Positions 32,050-42,900 of a stretch of 64,000 nucleotides of DNA are shown here, in pieces (position 1 is the stretch's first letter; every line of letters starts with the position of its first letter). The translations under genes were made by a program, and so were the position numbers. The notes below the pieces were generated by a model. The model did no database searches and had not been told where the DNA came from. It was given only the letters and a program-made list of their open reading frames with translations. Source of the DNA: Planctomycetes bacterium syqfu. GTDB lineage: Bacteria > Planctomycetota > Phycisphaerae > Phycisphaerales > Phycisphaeraceae. The stretch is from NCBI GenBank assembly GCA_020974905.1, contig CP087563.1, positions 4,774,001-4,838,000 on the forward strand, given 5' to 3'.

Positions 32050-33120
32050 ATGTCTGATATGCCAACACAGCCGACGCCGCCTGATGATGCTGCACAGATG
32101 ATTCAGGAGATTCGGGATTATTCGTCAAAACTCCAGGCCGAGATCGGCAAGGTTATCGTCGGTCAACAGGAAGTCATCGACCAGTTACTCATGGCATTAC
32201 TCTGTAAAGGTCATGCGGTGCTTGTGGGTGTGCCGGGGTTGGCTAAGACGCTGCTGATTTCGACCATTGCCAAGACGTTGAGTCTGGGGTTCAGTCGTAT
32301 TCAGTTCACCCCTGACCTGATGCCTTCGGATATCACGGGGACGGAAGTGATCGAGGAAGACCGCGGGACGGGCAAGCGTAATCTCCGCTTCGTCAAGGGA
32401 CCGGTCTTTGCCAACGTGATTCTGGCAGACGAAATCAACCGTACCCCGCCAAAGACGCAGGCTGCGTTGCTCGAAGCGATGCAGGAACATCAAGTGACGG
32501 CAGCGGGTTATCGTCATGCCTTACCCCAACCGTTTTTCGTGTTGGCAACGCAGAACCCCATTGAGCAGGAAGGCACGTACCCACTGCCTGAAGCGCAGCT
32601 TGACCGTTTCATGTTCATGATCCAGGTGGACTATCCTTCTGCGACGGAGGAGATGGAGATTGTTCGTCGGACGACGATGCGAACGAAGGTGTCGGTGGAG
32701 CATGTGCTTGATGCTGACGAGGTCCTCAAGATTCAGGATTTGGTGCGCGACATCCCGGTAGCGGATCACGTGATTCAGTACACGCTGAGTCTGGTGCGTG
32801 CGACGCGCGCCCCCAAGCGTGGGGTGGATGACCATCGCCCGCCGTTTGTTCAGCAGTACATTTCTTGGGGTGCAGGCCCGCGTGCATCTCAAAACCTGAT
32901 TATGGCAGGCAAAGCTCGGGCAGTGCTTGATGGTCGAACCCATGTCACTGTTGAGGACATTGCCAAGGTCGCGCACCCTGTTTTGCGTCACCGCCTGATG
33001 ACCAACTTCAATGCCCAGGCCGACGGCATCAGCACTGATGATGTGATTGATCGTCTGCTTGATTCGGTGAAGCTGGATGATCAAATCAAAGACCCGACGA
33101 TGGCATCGGTGATCCGCTAA
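32050..33120 (+). CDS. moxR: MoxR family AAA+ ATPase
   Basis: 356 aa, cytoplasmic. Walker A GVPGLAKT (60-67), Walker [10 protein letters not shown] (~127-135), sensor [22 protein letters not shown] (in two parts, ~165-186) and a C-terminal lid domain ([20 protein letters not shown]). MoxR ATPases act as chaperone-like remodelers for vWA/DUF58 partner proteins encoded beside them, which is exactly the context here: DUF58, BatA-like and vWA membrane proteins follow on the same strand. It is first in the cluster, 16 nt after the integrase remnant; no separate promoter was recognised. Confidence 0.95.
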   Translation: MSDMPTQPTPPDDAAQMIQEIRDYSSKLQAEIGKVIVGQQEVIDQLLMALLCKGHAVLVGVPGLAKTLLISTIAKTLSLGFSRIQFTPDLMPSDITGTEVIEEDRGTGKRNLRFVKGPVFANVILADEINRTPPKTQAALLEAMQEHQVTAAGYRHALPQPFFVLATQNPIEQEGTYPLPEAQLDRFMFMIQVDYPSATEEMEIVRRTTMRTKVSVEHVLDADEVLKIQDLVRDIPVADHVIQYTLSLVRATRAPKRGVDDHRPPFVQQYISWGAGPRASQNLIMAGKARAVLDGRTHVTVEDIAKVAHPVLRHRLMTNFNAQADGISTDDVIDRLLDSVKLDDQIKDPTMASVIR

Positions 33121-33140
33121 TCTTCCTGAGGTTTGTATTC

Positions 33141-34058
33141 ATGTCATTGTTGCGATACGTGGTTTTACCCCTGTTATTGATGAGTTTTTTGATGCAGCCA
33201 TTGGCAGCGCAAAGCGTGGACGTCTCGGTATGTCGTTTCAAAGATGACAAGCCTGCAGCGATCAGTCTGACGTTTGATGATGGCTTGCTGGATGCGTACA
33301 CCGTGGTCAAACCCCTGCTTGCTGAGTATGGCTACAAGGGGACTTTCTACGTCGTCACCAGTTGGGCGGACAATGCAGCAAGCAACACGCGCCCCAACCG
33401 CAAGTTCATGACGTGGGAGCAGGTCAAGGCGATGGCCGATGCCGGTCATGAGATTGGTAATCACTCCGTGAAGCATTACCAGTTAGCCAAAGCCAAGAGC
33501 ATGGACGATGTGCTTTACGAAATCCGTCACCCACTGGGCATCTTCCATGAAAAAATCGGCATCACCCCGCAGACATTCTGCTATCCCGGCAACTCACGTA
33601 ACGATGAGATCGTCCAGATCGCTCACGGGCATCATCTCTATTCCACCTGCTTCGGCAGGCAGATGTTTGGTGGTGAGAAGTACACGCATCAGCAAACCGT
33701 GGATTGGGTCAACAACACCATTACCAACAAGCAGTGGAGCGTTGCCATGATCCATGCGATTTTGCATGGCTATGGTTGGGCGCCGTTTCCCAATGACGAA
33801 AAAGACTTCATCGCTGTGCTTGATCTGCTTAAGCAACATGATGATGAACTTTGGGTTGATACGTTTGTGAACGTCAGTAAATATGTCAAGCTGCGAGATA
33901 CATCGAAGATTAAGTGGATTGAACAAGACAAAATATTGATGCTCAAAACCGAGCTTGATGGCAAAGTCTATGACCAACCCTTGACGGTGAAGATCATCAA
34001 GGATGGCAAGTCGTGTTACTTGCCGATGTATGCCAACACGCCGATTTCGCTCCAGTAA
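33141..34058 (+). CDS. secreted polysaccharide deacetylase (NodB homology)
   Basis: 305 aa. Signal peptide MSLLRYVVLPLLLMSFLMQP with a cleavage site near LAAQ-SVD (residue ~24). The NodB domain shows motif 1 SLTFDDGLLDAY (metal Asp pair, ~47) and motif 2 GNHSVKH (HxxxH metal ligands, ~115), with TFCYPGN as a motif 3 variant. It should remove N- or O-acetyl groups from a glycan in the periplasm or outside. It sits between moxR (20 nt) and the DUF58 gene (11 nt), inside a cluster that normally has those two adjacent, so it may have been recruited to the same complex or process. Confidence 0.9.
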   Translation: MSLLRYVVLPLLLMSFLMQPLAAQSVDVSVCRFKDDKPAAISLTFDDGLLDAYTVVKPLLAEYGYKGTFYVVTSWADNAASNTRPNRKFMTWEQVKAMADAGHEIGNHSVKHYQLAKAKSMDDVLYEIRHPLGIFHEKIGITPQTFCYPGNSRNDEIVQIAHGHHLYSTCFGRQMFGGEKYTHQQTVDWVNNTITNKQWSVAMIHAILHGYGWAPFPNDEKDFIAVLDLLKQHDDELWVDTFVNVSKYVKLRDTSKIKWIEQDKILMLKTELDGKVYDQPLTVKIIKDGKSCYLPMYANTPISLQ

Positions 34059-34069
34059 GAAGGATCACC

Positions 34070-35023
34070 ATGCCCGCAGTTGAATCCTATCTTGACCCGC
34101 AGACACTTGCCTCGATTGGCTCGCATCCGTTGCGTGCGCGCATGATTGTCGAAGGTATCATGAACGGTCAGCATCGTTCGCCATACCAGGGCTTCTCCAT
34201 TGAGTTTGCTCAGCATCGTCAATACGCACCGGGTGATGATATCCGACACCTGGACTGGAAAGTCTTCGGGCGGACCGACAAGCTGTACCTTAAACAGTAT
34301 CAACAGGAAACCAATCTCGAATTGGTGATTGCACTGGACCGCAGTGGGTCGATGAATTTCGCATCCAACGAGAAAACCAATTGGCGAAAGTATGACTACG
34401 GTGCCTGCCTGGCCGTCGCACTGAGTTACCTGGCTTTGCAGCAACAGGACCGCGTCGGACTTCAGCTTTTTGATGAGCATGTCCGTGATGCCACCCGCCA
34501 ATCCAACACGCATGAACACTGGCGATCCATCGTCGACATTCTCGCGCATCAGGCGTTTGGTGACACCACGCAGGCTGAGGAAGCTGAGGGACATGGCACG
34601 GACTTAAACCGCGTCTTTGACGAAATTCTCTCCCGTCAGCATCAACGCAGTCTCATTGTTTTGATCAGTGATCTGTTTGACGATCTGGACATGCTTCAGC
34701 AAGCTCTGGCTAAAGCGGCACACCGGCGCTTTGATGTGATCGTGCTCCAAATTCTCGACCCCGCCGAAGTCACCTTCCCATACCGAAGCATGGCAGACTT
34801 CGTCGGACTTGAAGGGCAGGGCAAACTCACCGTGCATCCCAATGCCATTCGCAAAGCGTATCTCGAAGCGTTCAACGAACACTTAAACCAGATTCAAACC
34901 ATCACCCGAAAGTTCCGATTCGACTACCTGAAAATGAACACCAGCCAACCGCTTGGACCGGCGTTGAGTCACTTTTTAGCAAGACGAAATGCCTCCGTCG
35001 CCAGGCAGGCAGCAAGACGTTAA
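34070..35023 (+). CDS. DUF58 domain protein
   Basis: 317 aa. Begins MPAVESYLDPQTLASIGSHP with AGAAGGA seven nt upstream (the frame is open further into the deacetylase gene). The DUF58 core is RQYAPGDDIRHLDWKVFGRT ... LYLKQYQQE, followed by a vWA-like half with a MIDAS-type DRSGSM (~95) and LIVLISDLFDD. DUF58 proteins partner MoxR ATPases at the inner face of the membrane. The spacing to the deacetylase gene (11 nt) implies co-transcription. Confidence 0.92.
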   Translation: MPAVESYLDPQTLASIGSHPLRARMIVEGIMNGQHRSPYQGFSIEFAQHRQYAPGDDIRHLDWKVFGRTDKLYLKQYQQETNLELVIALDRSGSMNFASNEKTNWRKYDYGACLAVALSYLALQQQDRVGLQLFDEHVRDATRQSNTHEHWRSIVDILAHQAFGDTTQAEEAEGHGTDLNRVFDEILSRQHQRSLIVLISDLFDDLDMLQQALAKAAHRRFDVIVLQILDPAEVTFPYRSMADFVGLEGQGKLTVHPNAIRKAYLEAFNEHLNQIQTITRKFRFDYLKMNTSQPLGPALSHFLARRNASVARQAARR

Positions 35024-35030
35024 AGACAAG

Positions 35031-35211
35031 TAACCACAGATGAACACAGCCCCCGGAAGTAAACACAGATGTTTAAGACAATCAGTAATAGAGCACCGGA
35101 TGTCAATCTGGTGCAGGTCTGGTAATACGACCACAAACCTGCAGCGCATTCACATGCGGTGCTCCAAGTTTCGTTTTGATTATCTGAGTTTATCTGTGTT
35201 CATCTGTGGCT
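35031..35211. repeat. composite palindromic element, copy 2
   Basis: AACCACAGATGAACACAG, then the inserted CCCCCGGAAGT, then AAACACAGATG. Inner hairpins GAGCACCGGATGTCAATCTG... (~35091) and ...GCATTCACATGCGGTGCTC (~35145) follow, and the inverted right arm is TTTATCTGTGTTCATCTGTG. It is non-coding here and fills the DUF58-BatA gap. Confidence 0.85.
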
Positions 35212-35245
35212 AAAAATCAGAGCGCCGGAGTTAACCGATATTTCA

Positions 35246-37581
35246 ATGACACCCATCCTCGCCCAAACCAGTTCACTGTTCACCGCGCCGGTTATCGCTG
35301 GCGCGGCAGTGGCGGCGGTGTCGATCCCGGTGATCATTCACCTGCTCTGGCGCGTCAAGCGTCAACGTCAGGTTTGGGCGGCAATGCGCTTTTTGCAAGT
35401 TGCCATCAAGAAACAGAAAAATAAACTCCGCCTTGAACACCTGCTATTGCTGTTAACACGATGTCTCATGCTGCTATTGCTTGGTCTCGGTTTGGCCGGA
35501 CCTGTTGGCAAGGGGCTGAGTCAACTCTTTGCAGGACACTCCGGTCGCAAGCTTGTGCACATGGTGATCGACGACACCCTCACCAGTCAGACACAACTCC
35601 GTGCGGGTGTGAACCGATCACGTTTGGATGAACTCAAGCAGCAAGCCCTCAAGCTCATCGATCAGATGGGTGAAGAAGACCATCTTGCGATCTGGCGCAG
35701 CGCCAAGACCGCAGCACCCATGTACGGCCCGGGGTTGGTTAACGCAGTTCAAGCCAGGCAGATTCTCGATAGCATCCAGTCCCGACATACAGCCAGTGAT
35801 TTACCAGCGGTGCTTGCCAACATTCAGGCGCAGCTTGATGATGCGACCTATTCAGCCTACGAACAGACCGTGGTCATTCTCAGCGACTTTTCACATGGTT
35901 CGCTGGGTCAGCAGTCGCATCAATCCTTCGACAAACTCGCACGCCAGGCGACGGTGAGTTTGGCAAAGCCTGCAATCTCCGCAGCGAACATGCAGATTGT
36001 CAATCTCCAACCGCGACGCAGCCAGATGCTTCGACCGTTGGCCGGATCGTTGGCGGTGATGCTTGATGTGTCGCTGTCGCGTGAAGGCAAGATTGATCAA
36101 CCGGCGACATGCACCATCGGACTTTTTGTGGATGGGAAGCAGGTGGCCAGCCGCCAGCATCAATGGACTGCGGGCCAATCGCAGGCGACCGTGCAGATGG
36201 ATTTGTCGTGGGATGAGTCAGCAGCGTCGTTCCCGTTTATTTTGCCGATTGAAGCAAGACTCACCGCTGAGCCGGTTCATAATCGACTCACTGCTGATGA
36301 CCGTCAGTTTACGCAGGTTCAGTTGCGTGAAGAATTGAAAATCGCGTTGGTCGATGACGGCAGTGGCAGCGGTGATGCCAAGGGGTTTACACCTGCACAG
36401 TGGTTGACGTTTGCGTTGTCACCATCGCAGAACAATTTGCATGTCCTGCCGGTGTCTCCGGGGCAGTTGACGTCGGATGTGCTTTCGGATGTGGATGTTT
36501 GCATGTTGCTTCGTCCGGATCAGATCAGTGGTCCGCAGCTTGAAGCCGTTGAGCAATGGACACGCGGTGGCGGTTTGCTGTGGGTGTTCACGCCTGGTGT
36601 TCAGGACAAGGCAGGCTTGCCGGTGTGGGCGTTGAACTTGGCGCAGAAGCTTGAATTGCCGGTGAAGATGGATGTGAAAGTCCGCGAGGGAGATTGGGCG
36701 TTGACACAGGAGTCGCGCCCGCCTGATGCGCTGGGTTTACTCGGTGCTGATTGGCAGGCCTTGCTCCGCCCGGTTCGCGTGACGCAGATGCTCGGACTCT
36801 TTGCACCACTGGGAACCGACAGCAATGCCCAGGCATGGTTGCGACTTAATGATGAGGCGCAGTCTCCGGTGCTGGTGAGTCAGCAGGTTGATGACGGCTT
36901 TGTGTTATTCAGTGCGTTGGCATTGAATCCGCAGTGGTCGAATCTGCAAACGCGGCCGTTGTTTGTCCCGTTGTTACATGAGTCGATTGCGTCGCTGACA
37001 TCACAGAGTGCAGCACGTCGGTTGTTGTCATTCGCGCCGGGGACCAAGCCGGAACTTGCCAAACGTTTTGGTAGTCCTGATGGAATAGGGGGAACCTCCG
37101 GGGGATGTTGGTTGGCCCCAAGCGCATGAGTTTGCAGGTGGGTCCGACGGGGCGTTTGATCCCAACGCAACCACTGGATGAGCCGGGGGTGTATCGCAGT
37201 CGAAATGAGCCTTCGCGCAACGTGGTGTTAATCAATGTTGATGCAGCGGATGGTTCGCTGGTGATGACCGATGAACACGCGGTACGTCAACTGCTTTTTG
37301 AGTCCAATGCCAATGGGCAAGCTGGTGATCCATTACATTGGCTGGATCGCGATAACCCCACGTGGGCGGTCTCCGATACGACGGTCAACTCACAACTGGG
37401 TTGGCATCTACTTTGGATCGCCATGGCATTACTCGTCATTGAGACGATGCTCGCCCGTTGGTTCAGCCATGCTTCCACACAGCAGCGGACCTGGTCAGGT
37501 TGGGTTTGGCATGGGATTCTCAAATTGCTTCACCTGGATCACACACACGCCTCGCGCATGGGCAAGGGGGGTGTGCGATGA
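35246..37581 (+). pseudogene. BatA-like membrane protein, frameshifted
   Basis: The first frame (35246-37129) encodes an N-terminal hydrophobic pair (FTAPVIAGAAVAAVSIPVII and LLLLLTRCLMLLLLGLGLAG) flanking the RVKRQRQVWAAMRFLQVA block of the aerotolerance-regulator BatA N-terminus. A ~500-aa periplasmic region with a degenerate vWA-like and GATase-like layout follows. It ends prematurely at ...GGTSGGCWLAPSA. The second frame (37105-37581) carries the natural continuation (KRMSLQVGPTGRLIPTQPLD) and the C-terminal membrane helix LLWIAMALLVIETMLA. Joining needs a net -1/+2 change between about 37080 and 37104, where CCTCCGGGGG, a near-copy of the dispersed motif, lies between two G5 runs. An 8-nt insertion gives exactly this shift. 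Sequencing error at G5 cannot be excluded. The reconstructed product is about 775 aa. Confidence 0.8.
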
Positions 37582-39944
37582 AGGAGACGCTGGTCTGGCG
37601 TTGGCTCACCGGGGCCGATGGCGGGGACTTGTTATCGCTGAGTTGGCTGCATCCGATGCCCGCGTGGGTGTGGGTGTTGCTTGCCATCGGCATCGGACTT
37701 TTCAGCGCGTGGAGTTACAGCCGCCTGGCCGGTTCACGTTGGCTGCGCAGCATCATGGGTGTGTTACGCGTGCTGTGTCTGCTGTGGCTCGTGGTGCTCA
37801 TCAGTGGCCCGATGCTGGTGCAGACCCGCGAACGCGTGGAACCGGATCGCCTGATCTGGCTGGTTGACCGCAGTGGCTCGATGAATGTCAAAGACAAAGC
37901 CCAGACCGATGATGAACTGGTTCAAACCCGTGACCAGCAGGTCAAAGCATCCGTCAGTCAGATTGCACAGGTGATCGAAAACGATCCGGATACCTGGCAG
38001 CATGAACGCCAGCAATATTGGTACGGCTTTGACGAACAGGCGTTTGGGCTTGATCCCATGAAACTCCAGGATGCTGGCGATAATGCCACGCATATCGTCT
38101 CAGCTTTGGAGGGCGTGCTTGAGGAACATCAGGGGCATCCGATCAGCGCCGTGGTGCTCATCAGTGACGGTCGGACGCCGCAGCGATTGGGTGCGGAGTT
38201 GATGCGGAAACTCAAGCAGTCTGCCGTATCGGTCTTCACCGTGCCGGTGGGGCAGACCCAGCAGTTTGTCGACATTGCCATCACACAGGTCGACGCTCCG
38301 CAGCAGGCCTATGCCAATGACGTGGTACCCGTGCGGGTGCAGTTGTCTTTGCAACCAGAAGACCAAATCGTTGATCCGGCGCGGGTGAAGGTGCAGCTCA
38401 TTGATGTGCAGACGGCTGCGGTACTTGATGAAGCCTCGCCCAAGGATGACAAGCTTACCGAAGCCGTGCAGTTGAATGTCAAAAGTGAGCAGGTTGGCAG
38501 TCGCGACTGGATGGTCAAGGTTGTCTACGACGCACCGCTTGATCAGTCCGGTGAACTCAACGATCAGAACAATCAGCAACTGGTGACGGTGGAGTTAATC
38601 GACGAACCGATTCGCGTGCTTTATGTCGATGGCTATCCGCGTTGGGAGTATCGCTATCTCAAGAGCGTGCTCATGCGTGAAAAGTCAATCAAGAGCAGCA
38701 TGTTTTTGATCAGTGCGGATCAGCAGTTTGCTCAGGAAGGCGACGTGCCGATCGCGCGTCTGCCTCAGACGGCTGAGGAATTTGAGACTTACGATGTGAT
38801 CATCATCGGCGATGTGCCTTCACGTCACTTCAGTTCTGAGCAGTTGAGCATGATTCGGGATCACGTTGCCAATCGCGGTGCGGGATTGATCTGGATTGGT
38901 GGCTCACGTTGGACGCCGGTGACCTATGACACGACGGTGCTGGCGAACCTGCTTCCCATGCGGCAGGTCTCGGCGGTGGCGCCGGTGGGCAATCAACCGT
39001 TTAGCGTTCTGCCGACCCCGCTAGCCAAGCGGCTGCAGGTGTTGCAACTTGAATTACCCGGTGCCAATGGTCATACCGTTTCAGGTTTACCATCAGTGTC
39101 AATTGCACAGGGGAAACTTCCGGGGGTTCCCTTGCGGTGGGTTCAGCAAATGGGTGAACTCAAGCCGGTGACCGAAGTGCTTGCTGAAGGTCAGATGGTC
39201 AATGACGCAACCCGGAAACTGCCTTTGATCACGTCACTGCGATACGGTGCGGGTCAGACGCTTTATGTCGCGACCGACGACTTCTGGCGTTGGCGTTATG
39301 CCAAGGGTGATCTTTACTATCAACCGTTGTGGACACAGTTGGTCCGACTGCTGGGTCGTGAACGGATCAGTCAGAATGCTCAGAGTACGCGACTGTCGAC
39401 TGCCCATCGGCGTTTACTTCTCAAACAGAACACCGTCGTGAAACTCACCACGCGCGATGCACTGTTGCTGGAGCAGAACCGTCAGAGTGTCCGTGTGCTG
39501 GTTGAATCCATGCGCGATGGGCAGGTGGTCGATCAACTGGATTTACTGCCACAGCAGTCATCAGCCGATGAGAACACCGGCGAGCGTGTGTACCAGGTGA
39601 TTTGGCAACCGCGTCACACCGGTCGCCTTCGCCTGTATCCCGCGGAGACATCGCTTGCTGCAACCGGCGCGGTGCAGACCTTTATCCAGGTTCAGCATCC
39701 GGATGACGAAATGCGTCAACCCCAGCCGGATCATGCATTACTTGCCCGACTCTCGGAACAAACCGACGGCCAAAGCGTCTCGCTGGATAGCCTTCAAACA
39801 CTTTCGACGATGCTGCCCAATCGCGCCCGTCGGACACCGGATGACATTCATTACCCGCTTTGGCATGACCTGTGGGTTTATCTTTTTTTCGTGACACTGA
39901 TCAGCGTTGAGTGGATACTCAGAAAGGTTTGCAAACTGGTTTAA
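37578..39944 (+). CDS. membrane vWA / glutamine-amidotransferase-like protein
   Basis: 788 aa; the ATG at 37578 overlaps the previous stop (ATGA). Two N-terminal helices (~26-42 WVWVLLAIGIGLFSAW and ~53-72 SIMGVLRVLCLLWLVVLISG) precede a vWA domain with a MIDAS-like LVDRSGSMNVKD (~94-105) and VVLISDGRTPQ. A second domain at ~345-480 resembles the class I glutamine-amidotransferase-like fold found in these proteins (VLYVDGYPRWEYRYLKSVLM, DVIIIGDVPSRHF, GAGLIWIGGSRW) without an obvious catalytic Cys. The C-terminus has one more helix (LWVYLFFVTLISVEWIL). It is presumed to be an inner-membrane partner of the MoxR/DUF58 system. A TTCCGGGG motif lies in frame at 39118 (GKLPGVP). Confidence 0.85.
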   Translation: MKETLVWRWLTGADGGDLLSLSWLHPMPAWVWVLLAIGIGLFSAWSYSRLAGSRWLRSIMGVLRVLCLLWLVVLISGPMLVQTRERVEPDRLIWLVDRSGSMNVKDKAQTDDELVQTRDQQVKASVSQIAQVIENDPDTWQHERQQYWYGFDEQAFGLDPMKLQDAGDNATHIVSALEGVLEEHQGHPISAVVLISDGRTPQRLGAELMRKLKQSAVSVFTVPVGQTQQFVDIAITQVDAPQQAYANDVVPVRVQLSLQPEDQIVDPARVKVQLIDVQTAAVLDEASPKDDKLTEAVQLNVKSEQVGSRDWMVKVVYDAPLDQSGELNDQNNQQLVTVELIDEPIRVLYVDGYPRWEYRYLKSVLMREKSIKSSMFLISADQQFAQEGDVPIARLPQTAEEFETYDVIIIGDVPSRHFSSEQLSMIRDHVANRGAGLIWIGGSRWTPVTYDTTVLANLLPMRQVSAVAPVGNQPFSVLPTPLAKRLQVLQLELPGANGHTVSGLPSVSIAQGKLPGVPLRWVQQMGELKPVTEVLAEGQMVNDATRKLPLITSLRYGAGQTLYVATDDFWRWRYAKGDLYYQPLWTQLVRLLGRERISQNAQSTRLSTAHRRLLLKQNTVVKLTTRDALLLEQNRQSVRVLVESMRDGQVVDQLDLLPQQSSADENTGERVYQVIWQPRHTGRLRLYPAETSLAATGAVQTFIQVQHPDDEMRQPQPDHALLARLSEQTDGQSVSLDSLQTLSTMLPNRARRTPDDIHYPLWHDLWVYLFFVTLISVEWILRKVCKLV

Positions 39945-39947
39945 ACG

Positions 39948-42900
39948 ATGAATCGCATTTGCGCTCAACTTCAGACAGTTGCCCGAATGAGTCGCCTGCT
40001 GCTTTTGACACAGCGTGTCTTGCAGGCCGCTTGTGCGCTACTTGCCATTGCGCTGATCTCCGGCGTGAGTGATTATCTGCTGCGCTTACCGGGCATCGTG
40101 CGATTGGTCAGCGATATTCTCGTGATCGTGTTGGGGCTTGCCTGGTTGGGAACTCGGCTGGCTTATGTCGCACGGTTCAGCCCGTCGTTGACGCAGTTGG
40201 CTTTGCGTGCTGAGGTGATGTACCCGCATCTGCAACACAAGTTTGCCAGCGCGATTGACTTTCTTGTGCATCAACCGACTTCCATCAGCAGTGACACCAC
40301 CCGCCGACTTGAAGATGCCTCACTGGGTCGCGTGGAAGGACAGATGAATGATGTGAATCTCATGCGACTGCTCAACCCGATCAATACCGGGCGGTATGCC
40401 TGCGTGTTGGCATTTTTGATTTTGGTCACTGTCCTCATTGCCAGCACCAATCCGCAGAATTTTTCGTTAGCCGTGCAGCGTTGGACCAACCCATTGGGCG
40501 ATGCCCAGTGGCCGCGTCGTGTGGAAACGGTGAGTCTTAATGTACAGACGGTTTGGCCTGCCGATAGTCCGTTACCGATGAAACTTGCGGTCGAACGCGG
40601 GTATCGCAAGAACATGCGTGCCTGGCTTAATTACCGTTTCGTCTCCGACAAACGCACCGGCAGTTGGCAGTCCGTTCTCATGAGTCAGCAAGGGCAAAGT
40701 GAAGATCACGCTGCCAATTTCGAACGTCTGATTGATCTGGCAGATGAGTTGGTTCCCGCGGATTTGCCGACCACCATTGAGTTTTACTATCAGGCAGGTG
40801 ACGGGCAGACCCGCACACAGCGCATCGACATCGTCGCCCGCCCGCGTGTGCAGCAGGTTCAATTGGATATCACCCCACCAGCCTACGCAGTTGGTCTGAT
40901 TCGTGATCAGCAGATTACATGGGACATTGCAGCGGATCAGATTGCAACCCTGCGCTCGGCCCGTGTGCTCAATGGTTCAACGGTGAACATGCAGATGCTG
41001 CTGAATAAACCGGTGACGGTGCAGGAGCCGCAGTCGCTTTTGCCAGGCTTGCTTGATGCAACAGATGCAGCCATCACCATGGATGAGGAACATCCCGAAA
41101 AAATCACCATTCATTGGACATTGACCCGCACGATGCAAAGTCCGGTCAAGCTTGTCGACAGCTTTGGTTTGGATAATCTCTCCGAGCAGCAGTATCGCAT
41201 TGAAGCCATTGCCGATCAGCCGCCGTCGGTGTCGATGACCACACCGATTCGTGATGAATTTGTCCTGCCATCAGCGACCGTCAAGGTGCAGGCGACGGGT
41301 CGGGATGATGTCTCGCTTGAGCGTTTGTCGGTGAATTGGAAACTCAAAGCCGAGGATACCCAAGAACAAACCCTGGCGGATCAGACCGGTCGTCAAGCGG
41401 AGTTGTCAATCAATACGAATTTGGTTATCAAGTCCATCGGTGGCGTACCCGGCGATGTGTTTGAACTCACTGCCATTGCTCAGGACAGTTTCAAACTTGA
41501 TGGCAAGGTGCATGATCCGGTACGCACTTCCCCACGCTTGATTCACATCATTGATGAAGAAAAATTCACCCAGCAAATCCGTAACGAACTGGGTGTTGTC
41601 CGACAGATGGCTTTGCGACTTTCTGCAGAACAACAGCTCTTGGAAAAAGCGCCCGCCCAGACCGCCAAGCCACGCCAGAAGCGCGTGACCGATCAACTGG
41701 AACAACAAGCCAAGTCGATTGATCAGATCAAACAGCGCATGGCTCAGAACAAGCTCAACTCCGAAGCGTTGGATCAGATTGTCGATCGTGCTGCGATGCT
41801 GCTGGATCAGGCTCAACAGGCCTCCGCCGATGCGGTGGAGAAGTTGGATTTGCCCCAGCGATCCAGTTCGCAGACGCAGCAAAAACGTGTGAGTAAAAAC
41901 CTCACCGACCTTGTTGAGTTGCTTGATCAGGGGCGCGATGCCCTGACGCTTCAACTCCAACTTCAGCAGATGCAGACCCGCCAGGAAGAGTTGCAGGCAA
42001 AAGCCCGTGAACTATTGCCCAACACCGTAGGCAAAACGGCGGATCAACTTGATGAACAAACCAAAAAACAGGTCGATGATCTGGCGCAGCAGCAACAGGC
42101 GTTGGGTGAACAGTCTGCCAACCTGATTAACCGCATGCGTCAAACCGCTGAGCGTCTTGCCCAACAGGAACAAGCTCAGGATCAGGCGTCCGCACAATCA
42201 TTGGCTCAAGCTGCCACCACTGCACAGCAGCAGGGCTTGTCTCAGACCATGAAGCAGGCTTCGGAGTCTGCCAGCCAGAACCAGATGTCCCAGACCATGC
42301 AGCAGCAACAGCAGAGCCTGGACATCATGAAACAGATGCGCGAGCAACTTGCTCAGCAATCCCAACGCAAACAAGCCATCCTCAAACGACAGATGGCAAA
42401 ACTCGCGGAACTGCTCAAACAACTTGTCTCCCGTCAGCAGCAGCAGGTCGATCAACTTGATCAGGTCAATGACCTTGTTGCCCTGGTTGAGCCGCAGGTT
42501 GTACTCCGTCAGAATACCATCAGCGTGCAGGATCAGGCTATGGGCAATCCCCAGACCCAGCAGGTCGGCCAGACTATCGAACAGGCTGTCGGTGAGCAGG
42601 GCAATGCCGTCCAGCAACTGCGTCAGCAAAGTGTCGCCAACGCTCGGACGCATGAAGTCCAGGCGATTGCTCACTTGAACAATGCACTCAAAGCCATCGA
42701 AGAAGCTCAGAAGAAAATCGAAAAGGAGCAGGAACAAGAACAACGCGACGAACTCCAGCAAGCCTACGAAAAACTCGCGGACGTCGAAAAGCAGTTGGCA
42801 GCCAAGGTCAAACCATTTGCTGAGCTCGACAGCATCAATCGTCGACATCGTCGCGATCTGGGTGAACTCTCTCGTGAGCAAAATGACCTGCGCACACAGA

